From Parietaria judaica (Eukaryota; Streptophyta; Magnoliopsida; Rosales; Urticaceae): a DNA stretch of 64,000 bases. A program made the position numbers and the translations under genes. This document shows positions 10,385 through 22,250 of this stretch, piece by piece. A model generated the notes under the pieces. The model saw only the letters and a program-made list of their open reading frames with translations, had not been told where the DNA came from and did not search any database. How positions within the stretch are numbered: position 1 is the first letter of the stretch; every line of letters begins with the position of its first letter. The stretch covers positions 24,275,746 to 24,339,745 of the forward strand of contig OX940872.1 of assembly GCA_954871525.1 (NCBI GenBank). The letters are read 5' to 3'.

Positions 10385-11584
10385 CACTTTTGGATTTTTA
10401 ATAAGAGTTTTAACACCGTTACGATGTCCTATTATTAAGGTCTGATGTTAAAACATTTGTATTGGTGTTGTATCCTCGATATGAGTCATATTTTCATTCA
10501 AGCTTAGTGAACAAACAATCAGTATATTTTAATAACTTAGTAAATATTTTAGTCAAACTGTATAGTTTCACGCTCTTAATATTAATGTTACAATTATATC
10601 TACAACATTTTTGCTTCAAAAATATTACAGAAATTTAATATTTATAAAAACTGTCAACTTTTCATGCAAATAGATTTATTTTAGTGACATTGATTCTTCG
10701 TATCTATGCTTAGAGTGATTATGATTTGTTATTTCATTTACAAGAAATAATTTGACTTTCACCGTCTATTCTTAAAGTTATAAAGTGTACATTATGCGTG
10801 TCCAAATATATATAACACTAAAACTTAGTATTAGTAAGCAAATGATGTATGAAGGTGTGAAAATTTACGTTCATATTATATTCATATATTGTCAAATTTC
10901 ATTACACGACGGTTGAATGACACCTTGATTTATGTATGTTTCTTACTCACTTCCAGGTCCTAACTTATACCATTACCTAATAGAATGATTCTAACGTATT
11001 ATCATTCCTAATTATTTTCTCCATGATTTATTTTAATCTTGAATATTTAACGAGAGTAATTAAATTAAGTTTCGAACAACCACAAAAAATGACGTGTGAT
11101 TCAAAATGATCTTACATAAATAAGTACCAGCATCAAATTTCTTTTATTATTCTTCCACTGACTTAACTTATGATGCTACGTCACCTATTTTGACACAAAA
11201 TTATTATCCCCTAAAATGTCTGTTATTCAATTACAATAAATAATTTATTTGCATAAATGTCGGCCGGTGATATTTATATATAACTAAAACCTGAGTGTTA
11301 TAACTTATTAGGCAAAAGATGTACAAAGTTGTAAAAAATGTATGCAAATATATATTCATTGTCTTCGTCAAAAAAAAAAATATATATTCATTGTCAAGTC
11401 TCATTTCGACATGATTGACGTCTGTTGAGTCCCACATGGAAAAGACACGGGGACTTAGCAAGGTTTAAAAGTTAGGCTAATATTTGTCATATTCTCCTTG
11501 TACCTATAAGAGAAGAATACATCTCTTGGAATAATATACGATGATTTTTTTCTCTCCACTATCTCTCTCTTTCTTTTACTCAAG
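9896..11584. repeat. AT-rich DNA with strongly diverged tandem duplications
   Basis: Three segments, near 10000-10390, 10500-10830 and 10830-11420, share order of weak similarity, for example CCAAATATATATA and ACTAAAACTTAG/CCTGAG. The divergence is large and the boundaries are uncertain. A (TA)n microsatellite lies at 10345-10382. Near 11428 TGTTGAGTCCCACATGG resembles the start of small LTR elements, but no matching end was found. No gene is seen. Confidence 0.35.
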
Positions 11585-11757
11585 TGTATAGGATAAAACA
11601 TAAAATGAGCTCAATGACAGTAAAAGGTATAAAAACACACACACACATTTGTCGTCATATATTTAGTAATATTACAATAGACTTTCATATATTCACCAGA
11701 ATACTCACCTTATATTCCTCTAACGTAAAATTTACAAGACATATTCCCCACCATCCC
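11585..11757 (-). pseudogene. Fragment of the FAM91 gene (end of exon 6 plus intron 6)
   Basis: About 165 bp match 15275-15441 at roughly 94% by eye. The fragment covers the last 45 or so bases of FAM91 coding exon 6, its GTGAG donor, and the following intron up to near the next acceptor. Orientation is the same as in the functional gene, whose stop codon lies 0.85 kb upstream of it. No other FAM91 exon accompanies it, so it cannot be functional. Confidence 0.85.
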
Positions 11758-12607
11758 AATTATAATTTGTAGAATCGATTTTATTTGGTTGAAAACCGAT
11801 ACCTCATTTACAATTACAGAAATATTTCTTAATAGAATTATGTTACTTTGAAAACCATCTCAACATCTTTGGTCATTTTTCGCCTTTCTTACATGAAAAA
11901 CAATATCTTTATTTTCTACACATTTTTACTGAAATTGAATAATGGAGGAAACGATTTAATAAATAATAATGAATAAATAAAAAAGCCTCTGACCAGAAAC
12001 TAAATAGGAGAAGTAAAACAAAAATAATTGTAGCTTATCTTTACTTCGTTGATACAGTATTTCATTCACAAAAACTAGTCCAAGCAACTCATAATCTAAA
12101 AAAAATAAAATTATTATTAATAAAAATAAAGAATCAAGACAATCAATAATTTGTCACTTATTTAACATGCATATTACCATAAGGGAAGGAAAATAAAGAA
12201 ACAATGAGATATAATTACCTTGTAAAAACTTGAAAACAATTTAATGGAAGCTTAAAAACACTTCTTTCCTATCCTTTTTCTCGTTGTTTTTCCGTGTCGA
12301 AATAGCATTTTCACCAACGAAAAGTCCGATTATTCACGAGGAGGCCACAATTTTCCAAAACCTCCCTGCAACATTGCATTTACATGAGTACATCGGAATA
12401 TATTTCCATCGTAAGTCAAACCCGGAAAAGCATGATCCAATTTAATCTGCATCAACATTATAAGAAAATGTTCTTCAGATTGAACCCAATTATAATAAGT
12501 AATCAACGGAATTAAAATATAATTTATTTCCCAATTACCTTCAATCTGATTGCGGTTATTAAACCACTTGTCAAAGACGCGTATTAAAAAGAGTAAATGA
12601 CGTAAGC
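11758..12607. other. FAM91 3' flank and probable 3' UTR
   Basis: AT-rich sequence downstream of the FAM91 stop codon. The first 300 bases after the stop (12607 down to about 12300) are somewhat less AT-rich and may be 3' UTR. They contain splice-like motifs but no recognisable protein. Confidence 0.4.
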
Positions 12608-15600
12608 TTATTTGATGGCTGCGGAGGAAGAAGCAGCCTCGGCTATTAAGGAGACAGGTTGGCGGGCCTGAAGGCAAGCGCCTATGTCGAAAGGGTGTAA
12701 TTCAGAGCCGTCTAAGAGGAGATTTACTCCGGGGAGAACAACTTCTCTACTCTCCGCTTCTTCTTGCTCAGTTTTCGCTGCTCTGCTCACCGAAGGGGTT
12801 TCTTCTATCGGCCTTGTGGCAGCCTCGTAGACCGGTGCTAAAGCGTATGATCTGAGAGCCGGTGAAGGAAAGACGTTCAACAATTTTATGTATTTGTTTG
12901 CAAGAATTAAGGGACAATTAGTCTGCGTTCCAACTAACAATAAACAAGCTGACATACCTGAGAATACTGCCATCAAAGCTCAATACTTCTGTTCGGCAAC
13001 GGTGTCGGTTAGCAAGTTTGAGTCTCTGGTGTTCGCTGAGAGCTCCCGAGATAGGAGACGAGGGATCTACAAGAGGATTCCACCTTCCACTAGCATAGTT
13101 CATAAGATGTCTCGAAGTCTCCTTCGATTTTTCCTTCTGATAAAGGAGTTTTGCAGCCGGGCCCGTCGCCTGATACTCGGCACACACATCACGCAACTTT
13201 CTTCGCAAACCCTGCATCGCATCGTGATGATCGCGTAATAACTCTGTTTGAAGTAACTGAGACGAAATCACCCTTTTGCATATGGAGTTGCACAGCCGAG
13301 GACTGAAAAGCGGAATTCCGAATTCCACGCTCAGTGGGACCCACTCGTACTTGTTATCGTCGGGTGAAAAATGGTCTCCTTCCCTTTCTTTATAAAGTTT
13401 CAGCAATCGAATGTAACCGATCGTCCATAAATCCATCTTATTTGCCAAATTTTCCAGCAACGGCTTGAGCTTTGTGCTTTCCTTTTCACTCAAACCCACT
13501 TCCTTCTCGATATTAAAGGTCGCACCGTCGAAATTCTTCATGGGTAACGGAATATCTAGAGTAGTGACTCGTCCAGATTCGTCGAGGTCGTATTTACTCA
13601 AAGGCTGCACCAAAACAGCTGAATGTTTGAGAAGCGAATTCAAACAGTGAAGTAATATACTTCCCTTGACTAAATTTCCTTCGAATTTGCCCCCGAGCCC
13701 ACCTATGGTGGAGCCGTCCCAAGCCCAAATCAGGGCTTTCTCACAACCTGCTAGAGGAGCAGGAAGCAAGCGCAGGCATTGCCCTTTCATCAGAACAACC
13801 GAAAGAGGTCCACAGGATACGGTATTGTACAGCACCAGCTTCATCCACGGAGTCATGGATGAATAAGAAGGAGGGCCAAAATGAATAGGAAATGTCGGAC
13901 CAGGAAGTATTGATGATGGTGGAAGAGGAACCATTGATACGACGATATCGTAGTCTCGAAGAAACAACCGTTCTAACGTTTCAGGTGCGAGAGACGCTAA
14001 GCTTTCACAGCGAAGTATATCGACACGATATTTCTTTCTCCCTCTTGATACTTCTCTTACATTTTCCGATAATTCAATTGGTATTACAGTTTCTTCATCA
14101 ACATGTTTTGAAGTATCATCGCCATTGATCTCATCATCATCTTTGTCGTTCAGAGGGATTTCAGCTCCGTCTTCACTTAAATTTTTCTCATCTGAAGTAA
14201 TTATAACCTCTTCGGATTCCGTATCTGTTCCAACTCCTCCTGATTTCAGGCACTCCAGAATAGAACGAAGGCTAGACGCGTGATTCGCAAATTCCTGGAG
14301 TTCTCCCTCGAATTTGGCCCCCTCTAACGTGCCAAGATCCTTGCAAAGATCGGAAATGCTTGCATGACCAAGCTTTCCCACTTCATATAGCGTCACAGCA
14401 TGAGATTTCAAGCCTAAAAAGGGTATTTGATAAATGTCAAAGAACAATAAAAGTAAACTTCGTAATATGATAAAAAAACAAAAACTGAATGAAGGAGGAA
14501 GAACAAACCAGGTGAAACGGACCCCATCATAAGGTATGACGTTATGTTGGCGTCAACTATAAAAGCGACACGAGCATCATCCCCTTGTGACCCACCATCA
14601 CCGCCCGTGAATATATTTGTTGGGCCTACACCGGCGTGAAAAACCTCTTCATCACCGAGAACGGGCCTAGGAGATCCAGAGACATTTGAATCTTGAAGAA
14701 TAGAAGCTGGATCAATTACTTTCACGGCCCACCCCAAACGACAGGCAAAAGATGCAGCAGCCTGAAGCTGGGGCAGGTCAACCAGTAATGTCGCTGCCAG
14801 CTCAGCAACAGTAGCGTTCTCACTTGAGACGACAAATACTGCGTATAGCACCCTAAATAAAAACCCAATCAAAATTCAAAGTTAGTTTTTATTTTTTTTC
14901 TTGTTTAAAGATAGTTTAAAGATATAACAAGATGCCAAGATCGAAACGAGGCCTTACTCTTCTATGGGATCCTCGTAGGACTGCTCTCTGTTCGAAACAA
15001 ACCCTTCAAGCCTGGAAACTGGATGGCTATAATTATCAATATTTTAAACTTACACTATCAACATTACAACGACTAGAAAGGACTTCTTTAAATTGAAGTA
15101 AGTCCAATCGTACCTTTGAAGCGGTCATCGGGATAAACAGGTACATCAAAGTATATCAATCCACGCCTGAAGAGACCCTTAATGACGTCGGGGTCAAAGA
15201 GGATAAAGGAGTTCGCCTCCTCCTTGCATATTTTGTCTATAGTTGCCATTTCTTCTTCTGATAGTTTCTATAGAGAAAGGATAAAACATAAAATGAGCTC
15301 AATGACAGTAAAAGATATAAACACACACACACACATTTGTCGTCATATATGTAGTAATATTACAGTAGACTTTCCTATATTCACCAGAATACTCACCTTA
15401 AATTCCTCTAACGTAAAATTTACAAGACATATTCCCCACCACGGTTCAATAGTGAAATCCACAGGTTGTGTAGGTAAGAGTTCTTTTGCAATGGATTTGT
15501 TCAGCTTCCACATAATTTTCTGCGGAGCTCCAAAACAAAGTAAACAGCACGATGAAAAAAATTAGTCACACTATGGACAAGGGTCGCGGGCACACTTAAT

Positions 15601-17805
15601 TGCCATTGCAATCTACTAAAATGACAAAAAAAAAAACTCTTAACAAATTAAAAATTAAGGTCACCTTGATTCCATGTTGCTGATTGTAATCAAGGTTTTA
15701 ATTTACTAGATTTCGAGGCGAGGCGTTTTCTGACCGCCTCAAAAGGCGTAAGCCTCGAGGCGCAACGAGCCGTAAGCCTCGATTTTTAATAATAAATTAT
15801 TTATAAAATAATATATATAATAATTTTATAATCTTAAACCATACTTACACCATAAAACCACAATTAAATCTCAAAGTTTTAAACCAAAAAAAAAAAAAGA
15901 AAACCACATATGTCTTAAAACAATAAATAAAAAACCATAAAATAATAAAAAAAAAAACATGTCTTAATATTAACACTGTTATAAACATGATATTAAATAT
16001 AAAAATATAAATATATATAAACAATTTAGATGTAAAGATTGAAAAAAAATATATTTAAGAAAAAAAAAAGTCAAAAATGTGCAGAGAGTGCCAGAGACTG
16101 CACTCTGCAGACTTTCAAAAACAAGTAACAGCTATAAACAAAAAAAAACAAAAAATGAATAGAGAAAGACAAAAGCAAGTGGGCCTTAAATGTGTTAAAC
16201 TCCATCGTTTTTCTCTTTCTTGCGTTCACTGAAAGTCAGCCATTAAAGCTTATTTCAAGCTTTCAGGGCGTTCAAAAATTTTTTGGCTGGCACTGGCCGT
16301 GAGCCACCACTGAAAAAACCCTAACCATCGACAACAGCGAGCCGCACGCCTTGTGCCCTGCCTCACTCCTCGAAGCAGAGGCGCACGCCTCATGCGCCTC
16401 CCTCAGAAAAAGGCGTAGCCTTGTTTTTTTGCACCTGGAAGGTCGCCCAGGCGCAAAAAAACAACAAAAACCTTGATTGTAAAAAAAAATTCTAGAGGCG
16501 CGCCTTGAGGCGTGCGCCTACTTCGTTTTTTAAAACCTTGATTGTAATAAAAAATTCTAGAGGACAAATTGTCTACTGAATGCAAAATCTTGCTATCAAT
16601 TCAAATGTTTCCCAATTATACTTAATAAAACAACAAAAACAACTAAGAGAAGCATGAAACAAGCTTGTTAGCGTCGAGATATATCGAGTATTTGCAGTTG
16701 GTGAGTAATAATATCAATACCTTAGATCTGCACTTGTTCATTATATCAATAAATTCATTTCTTCCTATTCCTGTGAGCCGCAATGCATCCGCAGCACTAA
16801 AGTTCGGTAGGCTATCATAAGGTTGCTCTGCGATAAACATAAAATATGTGAATGATAAACAAGTTGAGAAAAATGAGCACGACACATAATTTTACAAGAA
16901 GATGAGACAACATAAGCAAGAAATCCCGATCGGTCCACTTCTCAAAAATTTATAGAAATGTCTGTCTTAGTCTCCTCGAAATTGGTGGTAAGTTTCCACT
17001 AGTAAAAAAATCACCTAAAAATATATTGATAAAAATAAAAGGCAAAGTATTACCATTCTTCATAACTTCAAAAATCATATCACAGTAGTATCGGAAGGGT
17101 GACACCCTCATAACCCGGCAGACGTATTCAGCAAGATGATAAGGAAACAGCTGCAGGTAGTAAACACGATATAATTTGTAGCATGAACAAAGTCCGTGAG
17201 GATCCAACTGATAACATTAATATATGAAATGAGGCAAAACATGAAACTATTAACCTAGTTCAACTATAGAAGAAAGGTGTATTGGTTTTTTATTGCATAT
17301 AGCAGAAAACAAATTCTGGGATTACTCAGAATATGTTAAACAGTCCTGAAAACATTAATCTAAAATGCTTATTAATGATTACAAAGAAGACTCACCGCCA
17401 AGTTTCTTCTCAAGTAACGCATCATATCTTCATAATATTCACCTTCTTTGCATATTTTGCGCGCAAAGCAAGTGTTCCACTGGAGTCTTTTCTTTATGCA
17501 ATATTCAACGATCCTGCGAAGAAAAGATTTATCAGTTCCCATCTAAAACAAGCAATTCAAAAAACCGACTGTCATTCGGTGAAAAGCACTTCGCATCGAG
17601 GAAATAAACTTTTTCACTATCAATAGATTGGATAATTCCAAGTGAAGGAACAACAATGGTTGAATTGTGTTGCAGACCTTCTATGCCATTCTTCTTTGGA
17701 AGATAAGGTGGCTTGAAGCCGTTTAGGAAGGTTGTCCCACAGGCACTCTTCTCGGATAGCCTTCGCTATCAACTGCTCTTCGATCGTTGCCGGATTCCGC
17801 TGCAT
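12608..17805 (-). CDS. FAM91-family protein (trans-Golgi trafficking), 943 aa
   Basis: Ten coding exons: 17805-17678, 17513-17396, 17150-17054, 16827-16721, 15519-15397, 15267-15114, 15018-14958, 14852-14509, 14413-12958 and 12851-12608. All have GT-AG introns and the coding length is 2832 nt. A non-coding exon probably ends at 18188. The product begins [20 protein letters not shown] and shows the conserved FAM91 blocks, including [19 protein letters not shown] in the N-terminal domain and [19 protein letters not shown] in the C-terminal domain. Known family members in animals (FAM91A1) work with WDR11 and TBC1D23 in tethering endosome-derived vesicles at the trans-Golgi. The plant role is inferred from this. 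A hAT-like insertion lies in intron 5. The gene appears intact. Confidence 0.93.
15691..16540. mobile_element. Non-autonomous hAT-like element in FAM91 intron 5
   Basis: Ends are CAAGGTTTTAA and TTAAAACCTTG, flanked by a perfect 8-bp target duplication ATTGTAAT (15683-15690 and 16541-16548). The ends are rich in AGGCG/CGCCT words and the middle is AT-rich. There is no transposase frame. The right end plus flank (AAACCTTGATTGTAA..TTCTAGAGGCG) is present twice, near 16467 and 16534. Confidence 0.85.
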
Positions 17806-18188
17806 CTTATACCTAACTTCACCTGATGCAGACAGTATGAAATCTTTTACTAGTATGAAATCGGGACGAATAAGGTACTTGGTTTTAAGGCTAAAAAAAC
17901 CCAGGTTTTGGGCTAATCGGTTAGAAACGAGTCTGGACCAAAATTCTCACCTCAAAATACAATGATATAACATTCGAATCCAATCCAATCCATTACATTC
18001 TTAAAAGTTGTAAATTCAAACACAAAAGCATAAATTTATCATGGATTCTAATGCTTAAACTCAAACACAATTCAAAACAGATCATCACAAGTTCCTCTAA
18101 TACCTAAATTCAACACAAATTCATTCAATGGTCGAATCCCTCGGACATACCGCAAAGTAGATCGAAACAAAGTGAAGGTGCACAAACC

Positions 18189-18465
18189 TGATCCCGAATC
18201 TGGATGAGACTCCGATCGATCACAGTACCGAGAGGATCTGCGATGATGAACAAGGTCAGTGATTTCTTGGGTTGTAATTCTGAGCTCTCTCTCTCTGTGT
18301 TCTTACAAAGAAGAGTTAAACTGGCTTTGGCTCCAACGGGTCGGGTCTCTCTACACTATGAACTGTTCGGGTCGGGTCGGTTATGGTTGACTACTCTACG
18401 CATTGTCGTTTTGTTCATAATCAGTTGAAACTACTGTCGTTTTCATATTTTAGTGTTTTTTTTAT
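18189..18465. promoter_or_regulatory. FAM91 first non-coding exon and upstream region
   Basis: Minus-strand CAG|GTTTGTG at 18188/18187 is a good donor for an untranslated first exon of FAM91, which probably starts within 18260-18300. The upstream 170 bp contain no clear TATA box. Confidence 0.4.
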
Positions 18466-18920
18466 GTTAATGACGGCGAAAATACTTAAAGTTTGGTCAA
18501 AGAACCCCCCGTGTACCCAAAGTTTAAAAATAGGGGCAAAAGTACTCAAAGTCACATTTGGAGCGTTGACCACTCTATTCTCGTAACGCAGTTAACTTAC
18601 TCGTTAACTCTGGCCACGTGGACAAATGTGGGTTGTTGACATGGCAATTTTTTGCCACGTGGACGAGTCTAATTATGGGTTTAATTCATAAATCTGTCGT
18701 AAAGGAGGCTAATGTGGACTCGTACACGTGGCCAAAAATTGTTATGTCAGCAACTCACGTTTTTTCACGTTGCGAGAGTTAACAAGTAAGTTAATTGTGT
18801 TACGAGAATGGAGTGGTCAACGCCCCATATGTGACTTTAGGTACTTTTTCCATCACTTTAAGACTTTAAGTACGCGCGAGGTTCTTTAACCAAACTTTAA
18901 ATATTTTCATCATTATTAAC
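18466..18920. mobile_element. Inverted-repeat element, MULE-type MITE, 455 bp
   Basis: Two arms of about 200 bp face each other. They start with GTTAATGACGGCGAAAATA and the complement of TATTTTCATCATTATTAAC and share long blocks such as AAAGTCACAT and GAATGGAGTGGTCAAC. No coding capacity. A target duplication could not be made out with certainty. A lone arm of the same family sits at 1049-1165. Confidence 0.75.
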
Positions 18921-19264
18921 CCTTTTTCGCATTCTTTCTAGTGTTTATGTTTATTGGGGTATGACATTATGACTAAAGTTGTACATTACGCGTACAAACC
19001 AATGCGTTCAAACCGTGAACGCAAGTGGCGTACAAGTATTAACACGTCCGTGATGATGGCGACACATGGAAGACAGAACGAGAGGTTGGAGCTGCATGCA
19101 AAACGCTGACGCGCATTTAAGCAAATTTTGCATATATTTTTAAAAATTAATCCAAGACCAATATCAAATGGATACAAAATATTCACCCCTTCGTACCTAA
19201 TGCAATTTATTTGATTGTCCAACACATCTCTAAGTTTGTCGTTAACAATGTCAATGGTGTTACA

Positions 19265-19690
19265 CAATGTATTGAAAAACGACATTGAGGCGCGCCTCAG
19301 TGAGGCGCAGGGTAGAAACGCAACGAGGCTTAAGCCTCGGAAAGGAAGATTAAGGCGTGCGCCTCGGCGTGCGCCTCGGTCGTTATTTTCTCGCCTCGAG
19401 GCGTCGCCTCAAGGCTTAAAATAATATTCTTGTGATTTTTTTCCAAATATTTCCAAATCTTCGAGTTAATTTTGTAATATATTATTAATATTTCATATCT
19501 TTTGTAATCTTCGAGTTAAGTTTTTGAATTTAAGAGTGTTTGGATTAGGCTTTATTTTAAAAAGTTATTTTATCTATCTTATTTAATATATATATTATTT
19601 TAAAATATTTATATAATATTTATTAAGGCTTACGCCTCGAGGCAATGCGAGAAAACGCCTCGAGGCTTAAATACGTTATTCACAACATTG
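19265..19690. mobile_element. hAT-like MITE, 426 bp
   Basis: Inverted ends starting CAATGT, with AGGCG/CGCCTC-rich subterminal sequence like the element in FAM91 intron 5. They are flanked by a perfect 8-bp target duplication GTGTTACA (19257-19264 and 19691-19698). No coding capacity. Confidence 0.85.
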
Positions 19691-19844
19691 GTGTTACATT
19701 AACGCACACGACCATTAATGAAATTATTTTATTTCACTTTCAAAATGGATGGTGAATACTCGGTTAAAAGCGGATACCGAATTGGTTTCGATTCGATGTT
19801 TAATCTCGGATCGACATGCTCTTCGGTTAGTGGATCATTCTCAA

Positions 19845-20380
19845 GTGTGCCGGGAAGAACTTAAATCAATCTAAACAGCACCAACAAATGAATCATCTTA
19901 GAATCCGAAGAACGTTTTTTCACACTTTACACTAAAATGTAACTTTCTAACTCTAAATTCGCAAATCGCAACTCGCATACTAACAGACGAAACTAAACCA
20001 ATCACCAAAGTTCCGGGAAGAACTTAAATCAATCTAAACAGCACCTAAAAATGAATAATTTCCAACTTCATAGATTGTGCTTTTACATATGACAGTAAAA
20101 TTTCATAAATTTGAAGTTCTAACTCTAAATCCGAAACTCTTCCACGATCAATTAAAACTAAAGTCTCCAATTTTCCATGAAGAACATAAACAACCTACAC
20201 AGCATCTCAAATGAATCATTCTAGAATTCGAAGATGGTACTTTTGCATATCACAATAACGATATAATTTCACAAATTCGAAGTTTCAACTCCGAATTCGC
20301 AGCTCAACTAGTCTTCAGAAACCAAGGAAGAACTCAGAATCAATCTACATTCTACACAACACAAATTTAAACCCAAAATC
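19845..20380. repeat. Degenerate tandem repeat, about 160-bp unit, four copies
   Basis: The word GGAAGAACTTAAATCAATCT with variants recurs near 19850, 20013, 20178 and 20323, each followed by CAGCACC/CACAACAC and then ATGAAT and TTCGAAG-type words. It lies in what would be intron sequence after the truncated LIP1 exon. Confidence 0.7.
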
Positions 20381-20387
20381 AACAAAC

Positions 20388-20478
20388 CTGAATCGCCAAC
20401 GACGAGAACTCGAACCTGCCCACACGGCGGTCCTCCGCTTTGCTCACTGTTCTCTCTCTCGCGTTCCCTCCAAAACAT
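20388..20478 (-). pseudogene. LIP1: Truncated LIP1-like small GTPase: first coding exon only
   Basis: The exon encodes MFWRERERENSEQSGGPP followed by CGQVRVLVVGDS and stops at a proper donor (CAG|GTTTGTT) at 20388. This matches the N-terminus of the plant Ras-like GTPase LIGHT INSENSITIVE PERIOD1, where the P-loop continues into the next exon. A non-coding exon ending at 20736 lies upstream. Between 20388 and the FAM91 gene I find no exon carrying the rest of the P-loop or any other G motif, only repeats. This copy therefore cannot make a GTPase. The matching 5' region at 1-245 suggests that the intact gene lies to the left of the window. Confidence 0.8.
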
Positions 20479-20625
20479 CTCGCTCTCAAACGCAATCAAT
20501 TCCAAATCGCTCACATCCCAAACCTAAACCCAGATCTCACATCCCAAACCTAAACCCAGATCCACCGAAAAATCGGACCAAAGCAAACCAAAACCGACTC
20601 AAATTTTCGCTCGGAATCAACAATA

Positions 20626-21463
20626 CACACGAACGGCGAGAGATCCGAACTGAAATCACTAAGAATCGTAGAAATTCAATCATTTGCACCAAATCAACGC
20701 TTAAATAAGTGTAATCCGAAAATCATTCGACGCACCTGAATCGAAACCCTATGCAGAACTCGCCGGAGGCGCAGATACGGCGGCGATCTCACGTAAGGGA
20801 CGAAGATTCGAAGGGATTTTGGTGGTTGCTTAACGAATCCGATGTATTAATCTGTGTTCGCCATGGAAGCAGTATTGTATGAGCTTTAATGGTGATGTGA
20901 AGAGAAAGGCGGGTTTTATTATATACCGAAATAAGAAATACTGTAATAATATATATATATATATATATATTTTTACCAAAAACGGTTGGGCGGGCGGGCC
21001 CAACCTTCAGCTCTGCCCGTCCCGTGTTCGGCCCTCGAGCTTGGACTCCCAGTCCCAGTGTAGGTGGGCTAGCCCGAGCCCGAGCTGCAGCACAGACAGC
21101 CCAAGTCCCGAGCCTGCCTGTCCCGAGATTATTCCGATTTCGGGTCCTCAGGCCTGTTCTCCCAGTGTGGACGGGCCAGCCCGAGCTCGAGCTTCAATTC
21201 ATCTAGCTCGAGCCTATCTGTCCGGCAATGATTCGGTGTTCGGGCCCTGTGAGGCTGAACTCTCAGTGTGGGCCGGCTTGCCTGGCCGTGCACAACTTTT
21301 TTATCTTTATTTTTGTTTTTAAAAAAAATCCTTTTCAATACGGATTCACAACTTATAAATTATACTTTACTTTATGCGGTATAAAAACTTGTACGGTTTG
21401 TATGTTTATCAAATATACAATCTCTAGTTAATATATAGTAAATATTCATGCAGATTTTGGATA
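20626..21463. repeat. Segmental duplication, copy 2, block A (pairs with 1-862)
   Basis: See block A of copy 1. It includes the LIP1-like 5' untranslated exon, a (TA)n run at 20949-20970 that copy 1 lacks, the GC-rich patch and the AT-rich tail. After it come 125 bp of AT-rich sequence and then the copia element. Confidence 0.85.
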
Positions 21464-21592
21464 ATTAATAATAGTATATTTTCTTTATAGACTTTAGCGT
21501 TTTTTTTTTTTTTTTCAAAATGCAACTCGCACATCTAACTAACTGGATAATATTTATCAATTAATTATCGAATAAAAACAGTATATTAAAAC

Positions 21593-22237
21593 TGTTGGGT
21601 TTTTCGATGACTTTTCTCAATCCCGAGGCGGAAATCACGGGATATCATCGAACAATAAAGATCTAGAATAATTACGAGAATTAAGATACAGTTTAGAGAT
21701 CGTTACCAAACTTCGGTACTTTTGCCAACTGTACCGAATAACTGCCGATTCCTTTGATTCTGGAGCTTGTCGAATTTAGGATTTAGCGCCTCAAGTGTTG
21801 CGCCTCTATTTCGTACACCACGTCACTCGGGAACGTCTTAGATGACCGGAAAACACCTCGGAGGATAGGTTAGATCCTAGTTGGTGTTTAGATGATCAAC
21901 CGATGAATGAACCGGGGAGCAAGCCAAAATTCGACTACCAAAGGGAGGGGAGCTCGAATTTTCTAAGAGGCTTGGGTTTCTCTGATGTGTGTTGTTTTTT
22001 AATTATGAGTCATATTAGGGTATTTATAATACCCTATGGTCATGACCTAGTGGGCTTTCTAAAAGCCCACCTAATGGGCTTTCTAAAAGCCCAATCATGG
22101 ATTAATTAATCTATTATTAATTAATATGAATCATAATTAATACTTGGGCCCGAGTGGGCCCATTATGTCGGTTATGGTTATCGGGTCGATATCCGATAAC
22201 CCGAGAGATACAATATCGGGTTCGGGCATAACCAACA
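21593..22237 (-). repeat. 3' LTR of the copia element
   Basis: 645 bp, TGTTGGG..CCAACA, identical to the other LTR except for two substitutions near 21933 and 21942. On the minus strand it is the downstream LTR. Confidence 0.95.
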
Positions 22238-22250
22238 ATCTCCCACTTGC
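22238..22250 (-). other. Polypurine tract of the copia element
   Basis: Minus strand GCAAGTGGGAGAT directly abuts the 3' LTR, a form usual in plant copia elements. Confidence 0.85.

Noticed and set aside
11428..11590. Possible small LTR element starting TGTTGAGTCCCACATGG
   Set aside because: No matching end, second LTR, primer-binding site or target duplication was found.
12330..12600. Minus-strand exon-like segments just after the FAM91 stop (FDKWFNNRNQIE; LDHAFPGLTYDGN)
   Set aside because: Splice-like motifs are present, but no family is recognised, there is no room for upstream exons of another gene, and the FAM91 protein is complete without them. I treat it as 3' UTR.
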